38,007 nt of DNA from Mycolicibacterium austroafricanum (GTDB lineage Bacteria > Actinomycetota > Actinomycetes > Mycobacteriales > Mycobacteriaceae): positions 264,730-302,736 of the forward strand of contig NZ_HG964451.1 in NCBI RefSeq assembly GCF_000612725.1, read 5' to 3'. This document shows, in pieces, positions 26,868 through 34,963 of this stretch (position 1 is its first letter; every line of letters starts with the position of its first letter). The notes under the pieces were generated by a model. It ran no database searches and was not told the DNA's origin. It saw only the letters and a list, made by a program, of their open reading frames with translations. Made by a program: the position numbers and the translations under genes.

Positions 26868-29126
26868 CTATGGCGGCCCCGGATTGGTCGGATTCGCATT
26901 TTGTTCCGCAGTACCCGTTCTGCGGGCATGCCAGCGGGCCAGCGGCGCCGGTGCCCACCAGTTCCAGCGGCCCATCAGATGCATGAACGCAGGCAGCAAC
27001 ACCATCCGCACCAGCGTGGCGTCGATCAGCACCGCCAGCATCAGACCGAGCCCGAACATCCGCATGAACGACACCTGCGCGGCGATCAGCGCGCCGAACG
27101 AGATCGACATGATCAGCGCCGCCGCGGTGACCACGCGCCCGGTGTGCGCCAGGCCGAGGGCGACGCTCTCGTCGTTGTCCCGCCGGCCGCCGGCGAGCCA
27201 GAACTCGCGGATGCGGGCCAGCAGGAACACCTCGTAGTCCATCGACAGGCCGAACGCGATGCAGAACAGCAGCACCGGCATGTTGACCACCAGCGTCCCC
27301 GTCGGCGTCGTCCCCAGCGCGCCCAGATTGCCGTCCTGGAAGATCCACACCAGCGCACCGAACGCCGCCGTCAGCGACAGCGCGTTGAGCACCAAGGCCT
27401 TGACCGGGAGCACCAGGCTGCCGGTCAGCAGGAACAGCAGCACGAACGTGATCACCGCGATGATGCCGAGCACGATCGGCAGCCGCGCCATGATGGACTC
27501 GACGCTGTCCCTGTTGATCTGGGCGATGCCGGTCATCTGGACCGGCCGGCCGCCGGGACCCGGCAGTGCCCGCAGACGGTCGAGCTGGCGCTCGGATTCC
27601 GGCGAGAACGACGCCGTGGTGCTGCCGACCGTCAGGTAGGCGATGCCGCCCTGCACCCCGGCGCCGCCCGCAGGCGGCCCGACCCGCCGCCCGTCGGCGA
27701 ACGTGCCGGTCGGCGCGCTGACCATCGACACGTCCTCGATCGTCGACGCCTCGGCGGCGTAGCGTTCGAAGTCCTGCGGTGTCAGGCCCTCGGCGTCGGG
27801 CACCAGCACCGTCACCGCCGCCTCGGAGTTGTCGGAGAACTCGGTGCGCAGCATGTCGCCCACCCGGTGCGCGGTCGCCGACGACGGCAGCACGCGGTCG
27901 TCGGGCAGCCCCCAGGACACGCCGAGGAACGGCAGGCCCAGGCTCACCAGCAGCGCGGTCCCCGCCAGCCCCACCGGCAGCGCTCGGCGCATGACGAACT
28001 TCGTGGAGCGGTACCAGAACATCTGTTCTCCCCGCGGCTCCGCCGCAGGGGTGCGCCGCAACATCCGGCGGATGTCGAACGCGTCGAGCCGGTCCCCGAA
28101 CAGCGCGATCACCGCAGGGGTGACGACGATCGCCGCCACCGCGCACAACGCAACGGTCGCGAGGCCGGCGTAGGCGAAGGACTTCAGGAAGTACATCGGG
28201 AACAGCAGCATCGCCGCCATCGACAGCGCCACCGTCAGCGCGGAGAACAGCACGGTGCGGCCCGCCGTCACCATGGTGGTGATCAGCGCCCGGTCGCGCG
28301 GCGCGCCGGCGGCGACCTCGTCGCGGAAGCGGCTGACGATCAACAGGGTGTAGTCGACGGCCAGCGCCAGGCCCAGCGCGGTGGTCAGGTTCAGCGCGAA
28401 GATCGACACGTCGGTCCACATCGCCACGAGCCGCAGCACCGACATCGACGCCACGATCGCAAGGCCGCCGACCGCCACCGGCAGCGCCGCGGCCAGCAGG
28501 CCCTTGAACACCCAGACCAGCACCAGGAACGTCAGCGGTATCGCGATCGCCTCCATCAGCAGCACGTCGCGCAGCGTCTGGGAGTTGATCTGCGAGTACA
28601 CGATCGACGAACCGCCGGCCAGCACGGCGACGGTCTCGTGGCGCGGCTGCACCGTCGTCACCACCTCGTCGACGAGCGCCTGGGCAATGCGCGGCGCGGT
28701 GTTCTCGTCACCGGTCAGCTCGGCGACGACCAGCCCGCTGCGACCGTCCGCGGAGATGAGGGCCGCGGCCGCTTCGGGCGCGACCGTCCACGTCGACACC
28801 ACGTCCGCGACGGCCGGATCTTCGCCGACGAGCGTGGCGATGGCCAGGCCCGCAGCGCGCGCCGAGGCGCTGTCGACGCCGGCCGGGTCGGTGACGGCGA
28901 AGACCAGCTGCATGTCGCCCCGGCCGAACGTGTCGGTGAGGACTCGGGTCGCCCGCGCCGACTCCGACCCCGGATCCTGGAAGCCCCCGGCGGCCAGGCT
29001 GCCCGCCACCGGCACGCCGAAGATCGCGGCGCCGACCATGACCAGTGCCGCGATGGCCACGATGCGACGCGGTGCCGCGATGGCGCACAACGCAATTCGG
29101 TGGAGCAGACGGCGCCTCTTCTCCAT
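26868..29126 (-). CDS. MMPL-family RND transporter heading the carotenoid operon
   Basis: 752 residues from ATG 29124-29126 (MEKRRRLLHRIAL); a GTG at 29177 would add 17 residues, and neither start has a strong Shine-Dalgarno. It has the MmpL/RND layout: one N-terminal helix, a periplasmic domain, a helix bundle (YSQINSQTLRDVLLMEAI..., ALGLALAVDYTLLIVSRFRDE), a central cytoplasmic linker, a second periplasmic domain, then the second bundle with VLLFCIAFGLSMDYEVFLLARIRE. The paired VDYTLL and MDYEVF motifs hold the proton-relay Asp-Tyr pairs typical of the family. MmpLs export lipids or siderophores. The same-strand position, 59 bases before crtE, suggests handling of carotenoids or related lipids, which is inference. 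Confidence 0.88.
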   Translation of the reverse strand: MEKRRRLLHRIALCAIAAPRRIVAIAALVMVGAAIFGVPVAGSLAAGGFQDPGSESARATRVLTDTFGRGDMQLVFAVTDPAGVDSASARAAGLAIATLVGEDPAVADVVSTWTVAPEAAAALISADGRSGLVVAELTGDENTAPRIAQALVDEVVTTVQPRHETVAVLAGGSSIVYSQINSQTLRDVLLMEAIAIPLTFLVLVWVFKGLLAAALPVAVGGLAIVASMSVLRLVAMWTDVSIFALNLTTALGLALAVDYTLLIVSRFRDEVAAGAPRDRALITTMVTAGRTVLFSALTVALSMAAMLLFPMYFLKSFAYAGLATVALCAVAAIVVTPAVIALFGDRLDAFDIRRMLRRTPAAEPRGEQMFWYRSTKFVMRRALPVGLAGTALLVSLGLPFLGVSWGLPDDRVLPSSATAHRVGDMLRTEFSDNSEAAVTVLVPDAEGLTPQDFERYAAEASTIEDVSMVSAPTGTFADGRRVGPPAGGAGVQGGIAYLTVGSTTASFSPESERQLDRLRALPGPGGRPVQMTGIAQINRDSVESIMARLPIVLGIIAVITFVLLFLLTGSLVLPVKALVLNALSLTAAFGALVWIFQDGNLGALGTTPTGTLVVNMPVLLFCIAFGLSMDYEVFLLARIREFWLAGGRRDNDESVALGLAHTGRVVTAAALIMSISFGALIAAQVSFMRMFGLGLMLAVLIDATLVRMVLLPAFMHLMGRWNWWAPAPLARWHARRTGTAEQNANPTNPGPP

Positions 29127-29212
29127 CACCGCCGGTCGGAGCGCCGGCTCTGACGACAGCGTCGTCCCTGACGGCACAGTTTAGAAACCCGCCGAGTGAA
29201 AAGTCCCGGTTC

Positions 29213-29239
29213 TGTCACACATCGGTGGGCTGCCCCGTC
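29213..29239 (+). promoter_or_regulatory. ECF41-type (SigJ) promoter of the carboxymuconolactone-decarboxylase-family gene
   Basis: TGTCACA at 29213-29219 and CGTC at 29236-29239 are separated by exactly 16 bases. This matches the published ECF41 promoter motif as I remember it (TGTCACA in the -35 and CGTC in the -10). The start of transcription would fall at or within a few bases of the ATG at 29248, so the message would be nearly leaderless. The only nearby ECF41 sigma gene, sigJ, lies directly downstream on the other strand. Confidence 0.72.
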
Positions 29240-29247
29240 TGACAGGT

Positions 29248-29862
29248 ATGACCACACGACTGGAACCCGTCCCCCCGCACCGCGCCTCCCTGCTGACCCG
29301 GCTGATGTGGCGTTACGCCAAACGCCGATTCGGCGAGGTGCCCGAGCCGTTCGCGGTCTACGCCCATCACCCGAGCCTGATGCTGACCGGCGCCGTGCAC
29401 GAGGGGCTGCTGGAGCGGACGTCGTCGAAGGTGCCCGCCAGTGTGCGTGAGCTGGCCGTGTACTGGACGGCCCGGCAGATCGGCTGCTCGTGGTGCGTCG
29501 ACTTCGGGTCCATGCTGATGCGCCTGGACGGCCTCGACATCGCGCGGCTGAAGGAGATCGACGACTATGCGACGTCGCCCCGGTTCACCGACGACGAACG
29601 CGCCGCCATCGCCTACGCCGCGGCGATGACGACCGACCCGCACACCGTCACCGACGAGCAGGTGGCCGACCTGCGCCGCCGGTTCGGCGCCGACGGCGTC
29701 ATCGAGCTGACGTATCAGATCGGCGTGGAGAACATGCGAGCCCGGATGAACGCCGCGCTGGGGATCACCGAGCAGGGCTTCAGCTCCGGGGACACCTGCC
29801 GGGTGCCGTGGGCGAGCGCCGCGCAGGCCGGCCAGGGGGCTACCGCAGCGGAGAAGCGGTGA
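29248..29862 (+). CDS. Carboxymuconolactone decarboxylase / AhpD-like family protein
   Basis: 204 residues from ATG 29248. It has the alkylhydroperoxidase-D-like core, with redox motif Cys80-Ser-Trp-Cys83 in RQIGCSWCVDFGSML and the family stretch VPASVRELAVYWTARQ before it. CxxC members of this family act as peroxidases or disulfide reductants; others are decarboxylases. The ECF41 literature describes sigma-factor genes beside COE genes (carboxymuconolactone decarboxylase, oxidoreductase or epimerase), and this is the C type. It converges on sigJ with a 23-base overlap of 3' ends. An oxidative-stress role is likely; the substrate is unknown. Confidence 0.88.
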   Translation: MTTRLEPVPPHRASLLTRLMWRYAKRRFGEVPEPFAVYAHHPSLMLTGAVHEGLLERTSSKVPASVRELAVYWTARQIGCSWCVDFGSMLMRLDGLDIARLKEIDDYATSPRFTDDERAAIAYAAAMTTDPHTVTDEQVADLRRRFGADGVIELTYQIGVENMRARMNAALGITEQGFSSGDTCRVPWASAAQAGQGATAAEKR

Positions 29863-30736
29863 ACTTGTCCGGGTTGGCGATGTCGTAGATCGCCACCACC
29901 TGCCCGCGGTGGACGGTGAGCGCCTGGATGCGCGGCGCGATCGCGGGGGCGTCCTCGGTGGCGGGCACGCCCGGCGTGTACACGCCGAGCTCGCCGTTGA
30001 CCATCCCCAACACCCCGCTGCCGAAGAATCGCTGCTCCCCGTAGCGGCGTGCCAGACCGAGCAGGAACCGCGCCACCTTGTCGCTGCCGTGGATGACGCG
30101 TGCCGCCGTCGGAGCCCTGCGGTTCGAGTCGCCGGTGAACGTCACGTCCGGGTGCAGCACCGCCACCACCTCCGTCAGATCACCAGAGGCCATGGCCGCC
30201 AACAGCTTTCCCACCACCTCGGCATGCTCGTCGGCCGGCGGTGGAGCGGCCGAGGCGGCCCGCCGGGCGCGGGACGCCAGCTGGCGCGCCGATTCCGGCG
30301 ACGACCCGAGCACCTCGGCGATCTCGGCGAACGGCACGGCGAATCCGTCGTGCAGCACGAACGCGACCCGCTGATCGGGCGTCAGGTTCTCCAGCACCAC
30401 CATCGCCGCAAACCGCGCATCCTCGCCGGCCACCACCGACGCCAGCGGGTCGACCCCGTCGAAGCCGGTGACCACCGGCTCGGGCAACCACTCGCCCACA
30501 TACGTCTCACGCCGGTGCGCCGCCGAACGTAACCGGTCCAGCGCCAGCCGGCTCACCACCGTCGTCAGCCACGCCTTGAGGTCCTCGATCACCGTGGCGC
30601 TGTTGGCCTCCCACCGCAGCCACGCGTCCTGGACGATGTCCTCGGCGTCGGCGAGGGTGCCGGTGAGCCGGTACGCCACGGACAGCAGGTGCGGTCGCAA
30701 CTGCTCGAATTCCCCGACGCGCGCACTCGTCGTCAT
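29840..30736 (-). CDS. sigJ: ECF sigma factor SigJ (ECF41 type with C-terminal SnoaL-like domain)
   Basis: 298 residues from ATG 30734-30736. Sigma-2 region FEQLRPHLLSVAYRLTGTLADAEDIVQDAWLRW, cited as FEQLRPHLLSVAYRLTG and DAEDIVQDAWLRW, is at residues 8-45. The linker has the ECF41 motif WLPEPVV. The sigma-4 region is around LTPDQRVAFVLHDGFAVPF and AEVLGSSPESARQLASRARR. A SnoaL-like domain (about 170-298) ends in IYDIANPDKFTASPL, the conserved NPDK region. In ECF41 factors this domain replaces an anti-sigma factor and tunes activity. Strongly similar to M. tuberculosis SigJ (Rv3328c) from memory. Its own upstream region shows no TGTCACA-CGTC pair, so the visible target is the convergent gene. 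Confidence 0.94.
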   Translation of the reverse strand: MTTSARVGEFEQLRPHLLSVAYRLTGTLADAEDIVQDAWLRWEANSATVIEDLKAWLTTVVSRLALDRLRSAAHRRETYVGEWLPEPVVTGFDGVDPLASVVAGEDARFAAMVVLENLTPDQRVAFVLHDGFAVPFAEIAEVLGSSPESARQLASRARRAASAAPPPADEHAEVVGKLLAAMASGDLTEVVAVLHPDVTFTGDSNRRAPTAARVIHGSDKVARFLLGLARRYGEQRFFGSGVLGMVNGELGVYTPGVPATEDAPAIAPRIQALTVHRGQVVAIYDIANPDKFTASPLR

Positions 30737-30837
30737 CGGTCGAGTCTAAACCCGCCGTCCCGACCGTCGAGCCGACGGCAAAGATCCGCGGCAGCAACGA
30801 TTTTCCCGTACGGCAGGCCCTTTGACCGCCGGAACCG

Positions 30838-30843
30838 TATATT
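30838..30843 (+). promoter_or_regulatory. Possible -10 element of a leaderless promoter for the APC permease
   Basis: TATATT ends 6 bases before the permease ATG at 30850, so transcription would begin at or next to the A of the start codon. No Shine-Dalgarno is visible, which agrees with a leaderless message. No convincing -35 is present. Confidence 0.45.
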
Positions 30844-30849
30844 GCGCGC

Positions 30850-32361
30850 ATGGCTATCACGGACGAACCCGCTGTTCCTGCCGTCGGCGGTAAGGGGCTG
30901 CAGGCCGGAGCGCTCGGGCTGGTGGGCAACGTGGTCATCGGCCTGGGCGCGGTGGCACCCGCGTACAGCCTGGCCGCGACACTGGGTTACGTCGTGCTGA
31001 ACGTCCAGGAGAAAGCGCCGGCGATGTTCGTGCTGGCGTTCATCCCGATGCTGCTCGTCGCATTCGCCTACAAGGAGCTGTCCCAGGACACCCCGGACTG
31101 CGGCACCACGTTCACCTGGGGCACCAAGGCGTTCGGGCCGTGGGTCGGCTGGATCGGCGGGTGGGGCCTGGCGGTGTCGGCGATCATCGTGCTGGCCAAC
31201 GTCTCCGAGATCGCCGCCATCTATCTCTACAACTTCCTGGGTCTGGACTCCCTCGCCGAGAGCGTGCCTGCGACGGTCGCCCTGGGGTGCTTCTTCATCA
31301 TCTCGATGACGCTGGTGTCCGCACGCGGCATCGTCGTCAGCGAACGAGTGCAGAACGTGCTGATCGCCATTCAGTTCGGCGTGCTGATCACCGTCAGCGT
31401 CATCGCGTTGATTCGCGTGTTCACCGGAACCGCCGGTGCCCAGGCGATCAGCCCGCAGCTGTCGTGGCTGTGGCCGAGCGGACTGGACGTGTCGTCGATC
31501 GCCGCCGCGGTCATCCTCTGCATCTTCATCTACTGGGGTTGGGACGCGTGCCTGGCGGTCGGCGAGGAGACCAAGGACCCCGGCCGCACGCCCGGTATCG
31601 CAGCACTGGTCACCACCGTCATCCTGGTATGCACCTACGTGCTGGTCGCCTTCGCGCTGCAGTCCTTCGCCGGCTTCAGCGAGGTCGGCATCGGCCTGAA
31701 CAACCCGAACAACACCGACGACGTCCTCACCGTGCTCGGTCAACCGGTGGCGGGCGCGATCGCCGCGTCGGCACTGCTCCTCACGGTGTCGGTGTCGGCA
31801 CTGTCGTCGACCCAGACGACGATCCTGCCCACCGCGCGCGGCACCCTGTCGATGGCCGTGTACGAGGCGATCCCGAAACGCTTCGCCAACGTGCACCCGC
31901 GGTACATGACGCCCGCGTTCGGCACCATCGTGATGGGGCTGTCGGCCCTGTTCTTCTACCTCGTGCTGAAGGCACTGTCGGAGAACGCATTACTCGACTC
32001 GGTGGCCTCGCTGGGCCTTGCGGTGGCGTTCTACTACGGCATCACGGCGTTCGCCTGCGTCTGGTACTTCCGCAGAACCCTGTTCGAATCGACACGAAAC
32101 CTGTTCTTCCGCGGCATCTTCCCGCTCCTCGGAGGACTGTCGATGCTGGCCGCATTCACCATCAGCGCCAAGGACATGATCCAGCCCGACTACGGCTACA
32201 CCGCGTTCGGACCGGTGGGCGGGGTGTTCGTGCTCGGGGTCGGCATGCTGGTCCTGGGTATCCCGCTGATGCTGGCGTGCTTCGCATTCGGCACCAAACG
32301 CTTCTTCCGCGGCGAGACCCTCAACGCCGACACCGAGGTCAAGGTTCCGGATACGTTCTGA
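30850..32361 (+). CDS. APC-superfamily amino-acid or amine permease
   Basis: 503 residues and about 12 hydrophobic segments. The N-terminus is typical of the amino acid-polyamine-organocation superfamily: GALGLVGNVVIGLGAVAPAYSLAATLGYVV, cited as GNVVIGLGAVAPAYS, holds the unwound first helix; GTTFTWGTKAFGPWVGWIGGW follows; YWGWDACLAVGEETKDPGRTP is the conserved loop before helix 7. It imports an amino acid or amine with protons or by exchange. Its neighbours (universal stress protein, aldehyde dehydrogenase, Lrp regulator, aminotransferase) suggest putrescine, GABA or a related amine; that is inference. It lies 17 bases before the stress-protein gene and is probably co-transcribed with it. 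Confidence 0.9.
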   Translation: MAITDEPAVPAVGGKGLQAGALGLVGNVVIGLGAVAPAYSLAATLGYVVLNVQEKAPAMFVLAFIPMLLVAFAYKELSQDTPDCGTTFTWGTKAFGPWVGWIGGWGLAVSAIIVLANVSEIAAIYLYNFLGLDSLAESVPATVALGCFFIISMTLVSARGIVVSERVQNVLIAIQFGVLITVSVIALIRVFTGTAGAQAISPQLSWLWPSGLDVSSIAAAVILCIFIYWGWDACLAVGEETKDPGRTPGIAALVTTVILVCTYVLVAFALQSFAGFSEVGIGLNNPNNTDDVLTVLGQPVAGAIAASALLLTVSVSALSSTQTTILPTARGTLSMAVYEAIPKRFANVHPRYMTPAFGTIVMGLSALFFYLVLKALSENALLDSVASLGLAVAFYYGITAFACVWYFRRTLFESTRNLFFRGIFPLLGGLSMLAAFTISAKDMIQPDYGYTAFGPVGGVFVLGVGMLVLGIPLMLACFAFGTKRFFRGETLNADTEVKVPDTF

Positions 32362-32377
32362 GAAAGCAGGTCGCGCA

Positions 32378-33238
32378 ATGCATCTGACAGTCGGCTACCT
32401 TGCCACCCCGACCGGCGACGACGGAGTCGCGCTGGCCTCCGCGCTGGCGCGGACCTTCGACGCCACCGTCGACGTGGTGATCGTCGTACGTCACGAACTG
32501 CCCGACGGTCACCCCGGCCGCGCCGAGTACCAGCAGATGCTGGTCAATCTCGGTGAGCAGTGGGCCGCCCGTGCCGTGGCCGCGCTGGCCGCCGACGGCG
32601 TGACGGCCGGATCGTCGGCGATCGTCGCCGACTCGTTCGCGCAGGCGCTGGTGGAGTTCGCCGAGGAAAAATCCTCGGACCTCATCGTCGTCGGCGGTGC
32701 GCGGGACGGGTTCTTCGGCAGACACACCATCGGTCCGGTCACCGGGGCGCTGCTGCACTCGTCCTCCATACCGGTGGCGCTGGCGCCGCGCGGCTACGCC
32801 GAGGACCCCGACGAGCACTTCCTGGCGGTGACGGCCGCGGTGCCCAGCAAGCCGGGCGACGACAACCCGCTGCCGTTCGCGATCGCGCTTGCCGGCGCGG
32901 CGGGCCTGCGGATGCGCATGCTGTCGCTGGTGTCCGCGGAGAACCTCGCCGAAGCGGGCAGCGCCAAGGAGGTGCGGGCGCTGCAGGTGGCGGCCGCCGA
33001 GGAGAACCTCGCCGTCGCGGCCCGGGCGCTACCCGATGCGCCGGACATCGAGTCGCTGGTGGCCGACGGCATGACGTTGGAGTCGGCGCTGAAGAAGTTG
33101 CGATGGGACGACGGGGACCTGCTCGTGGTGGGTTCGAGTCGCTTCGCCGCGCCGCGGCGGATCTTCCTGGGGTCAACCGCCGCGCGGATCCTGGCCGGGG
33201 TCGACGTGCCGGTGATCGTGGTGCCCAAGGCGGAGTAG
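32378..33238 (+). CDS. Tandem-domain universal stress protein
   Basis: 286 residues from ATG 32378. Two UspA domains in tandem: the first (about 1-145) ends with DLIVVGGARDGFFGRHTIGPVTGALLHSSSIPVALAP, cited as VGGARDGFFG and SSSIPVALAP; the second (about 146-286) ends with LLVVGSSRFAAPRRIFLGSTAARILAGVDVPVIVVP, cited as VVGSSRFAAPRRIFLGS. The G-2x-G-9x-G(S/T) ATP-binding pattern is recognisable in the C-terminal domain and partly in the first. Pairing of a USP with an upstream permease is common and may mean regulation of transport. It is followed by a strong hairpin at 33268. The family is secure; the role is not. Confidence 0.88.
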   Translation: MHLTVGYLATPTGDDGVALASALARTFDATVDVVIVVRHELPDGHPGRAEYQQMLVNLGEQWAARAVAALAADGVTAGSSAIVADSFAQALVEFAEEKSSDLIVVGGARDGFFGRHTIGPVTGALLHSSSIPVALAPRGYAEDPDEHFLAVTAAVPSKPGDDNPLPFAIALAGAAGLRMRMLSLVSAENLAEAGSAKEVRALQVAAAEENLAVAARALPDAPDIESLVADGMTLESALKKLRWDDGDLLVVGSSRFAAPRRIFLGSTAARILAGVDVPVIVVPKAE

Positions 33239-33267
33239 CTCGTTCGGCGGGGAGCCGCGGAACTCAC

Positions 33268-33328
33268 CGCGAGCGTGCTCTCACGGTAGCTCAAACGGCT
33301 CGCGGGCTACCGCGGATGCACGTTCGCG
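33268..33328. terminator. Nested hairpin between convergent genes, likely bidirectional terminator
   Basis: Outer arms CGCGAGCGTGC (33268-33278) and GCACGTTCGCG (33318-33328) have one mismatch. Symmetric 5-base internal loops follow, then inner arms CGGTAGC (33284-33290) and GCTACCG (33306-33312). A second option pairs CGCGGGCTA (33301-33309) with TAGCCCGCG (33331-33339), so two alternative folds compete. Confidence 0.65.
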
Positions 33329-33344
33329 AGTAGCCCGCGGAACC

Positions 33345-34841
33345 CTAGCGCTTGGTGAAAATCGTTCGGTGCCAAGCCTTGTCGGCCACGCCGGTGATGT
33401 CGCTCATCACGTGCTTGATCGACAGATACTCCTCGAGCGAGTACTGGCTCATGTCCTTGCCGAAGCCCGACGCGCCGAAACCGCCGTGCGGCATCTCGGA
33501 GATGATCGGGATGTGGTCGTTGATCCACACGCAGCCCGCGTGGATCTCCCGGGACGCCCGCTGCGCCCGGTACACGTCGCGCGTCCACGCCGACGCCGCC
33601 AGACCGTAGGCCGTGTCGTTGGCCTGCCGCAGCGCATCGTCGTCGTCGGTGAACGACCGCACCGCCAGCACCGGGCCGAAGATCTCGTCGCGCCACACCT
33701 CGGACTGCTCGGACACGTCGGCGATCAGCGTCGGCCGGTAGAACGACCCGGGCCCGTCCGGGGCGACCCCGCCGGTGACGATCCGTCCGCCCTCGCCCGG
33801 GGCCCGCTCGACCATGCCCGCGACCTTCGCCCGGTGCGCCAGCGTGATCAGCGGGCCCAGGTCGGTGTCCGGATCCCCAGGGTCGCCGACGACGATGTGG
33901 CTCATCACCTCGGCGACGCCGGCCACGAAGTCGTCGTACAGGTCCCGCGCCACGATCGCCCGCGTCGCGGCCGTGCAGTCCTGCCCGGTGTTGATCAGCG
34001 CCCCGGCGACCGCGCCCTGGATCGCCGCGTCCAGGTCCGCGTCGTCGAACACCACGAACGGCGCCTTGCCGCCCAGCTCGAGCTGGGTGCGGTGGCCGTG
34101 CGCGGCGGCCGCGAGCATCACCTTGCGCCCGACCGGCGTCGACCCGGTGAACGTCACCATGTCGACGTCGGCGTGCCCGGCCAATGCGGTTCCGACGTCG
34201 GCACCCGACCCGGTGACCACGTTGAAAACCCCCGCAGGCAGACCGGCCTCGGCGGCCAGCCGGGCCAGGGTGAGCGTCGTCAGCGGGGTGATCTCGGCGG
34301 GCTTGATCACCACCGAGCATCCGGCCGCCAGCGCGGGCAGCACCTTCCAGACCGCCATCTGCAGCGGGTAGTTCCACGGGGTGATGGTGGCGACCACGCC
34401 GACCGCCTCACGCCGGATGGACGACGTGTGATCGGCCGAGTACTCGCCGGACGCCTTTCCCTCGAGGTGTCGTGCGGCGCCGGCGAAGAAGTCGATGTTG
34501 TCGACGCTTCCGGGGACGTCGAACTCGGTGGCCAGCCGCACCGGCTTACCGGTCTGGCTCACTTCCTCGGCAACCAGGTCCGCGGTGGCCTCGTCGGCCA
34601 GTTTGGCGAGTTTGGCCAGCACCGCCGATCGCTCGGCCGGGGTGGCGGTCGCCCAGCCACCCAGCGCGGCGCGCGCCGACGCGACCGCGGCGTCGACGTC
34701 GGCGGGCTGGGCCAGCGCGTATTCGGCCACGGGCGCGCCGGTCGCGGGGTTGATCACCTGGTGGACCGGTCCCCGAGTATTGACGGGGGCCCCGTCGATC
34801 CAACTACCGGCAAGCACAGGCGGGGACGAGACTGCAGTCAT
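33345..34841 (-). CDS. Aldehyde dehydrogenase, aminobutyraldehyde/betaine-aldehyde type
   Basis: 498 residues from ATG 34839-34841. NAD(P)+-dependent oxidation of an aldehyde to an acid. Visible: Asn157 in TPWNYPL, the cofactor-binding FTGSTPVGRKVM, general base Glu255 in QLELGGKAPFVVFDDADL, and catalytic Cys289 in INTGQDCTAATR. The GQDC-TA form and the overall sequence resemble gamma-aminobutyraldehyde dehydrogenases, which act after a putrescine aminotransferase. The aminotransferase and Lrp regulator next door support such a route. It is divergent from lrp across 122 bases. The substrate is inferred; betaine aldehyde or other amino-aldehydes are possible. Confidence 0.92.
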   Translation of the reverse strand: MTAVSSPPVLAGSWIDGAPVNTRGPVHQVINPATGAPVAEYALAQPADVDAAVASARAALGGWATATPAERSAVLAKLAKLADEATADLVAEEVSQTGKPVRLATEFDVPGSVDNIDFFAGAARHLEGKASGEYSADHTSSIRREAVGVVATITPWNYPLQMAVWKVLPALAAGCSVVIKPAEITPLTTLTLARLAAEAGLPAGVFNVVTGSGADVGTALAGHADVDMVTFTGSTPVGRKVMLAAAAHGHRTQLELGGKAPFVVFDDADLDAAIQGAVAGALINTGQDCTAATRAIVARDLYDDFVAGVAEVMSHIVVGDPGDPDTDLGPLITLAHRAKVAGMVERAPGEGGRIVTGGVAPDGPGSFYRPTLIADVSEQSEVWRDEIFGPVLAVRSFTDDDDALRQANDTAYGLAASAWTRDVYRAQRASREIHAGCVWINDHIPIISEMPHGGFGASGFGKDMSQYSLEEYLSIKHVMSDITGVADKAWHRTIFTKR

Positions 34842-34901
34842 GCGTCAACGCTATCGCGCACCGCGCACGAGTGCTACGCATTACCGCACTGTGAACTGCC
34901 C

Positions 34902-34917
34902 TGAACAATTGATTTCA
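34902..34917. promoter_or_regulatory. Candidate Lrp/AsnC operator between the aldehyde dehydrogenase and lrp genes
   Basis: TGAACAATTGATTTCA is an imperfect palindrome (TGAA...TTCA) centred on CAATTG, in an A/T-rich patch of an otherwise GC-rich region. It lies between divergent genes, 61 bases from one start and 47 from the other. A second CAATTG occurs at 35467-35472, just before the aminotransferase start. Confidence 0.4.
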
Positions 34918-34963
34918 TGGTCATGGTTGCCTGCGACGACGGATTCCGTGCACAATCACTGGC

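Noticed and set aside
26214..29153. 979-codon plus-strand open frame antisense to crtE and mmpL
   Set aside because: Arg/His/Gln-rich composition with no domain; the minus strand encodes clear RND and prenyl-synthase proteins.
29127..29212. SigF-type promoter (GTTT...GGGTAT) upstream of mmpL for the carotenoid operon
   Set aside because: SigF control of pigment is known in some mycobacteria, but no matching pair is visible here.
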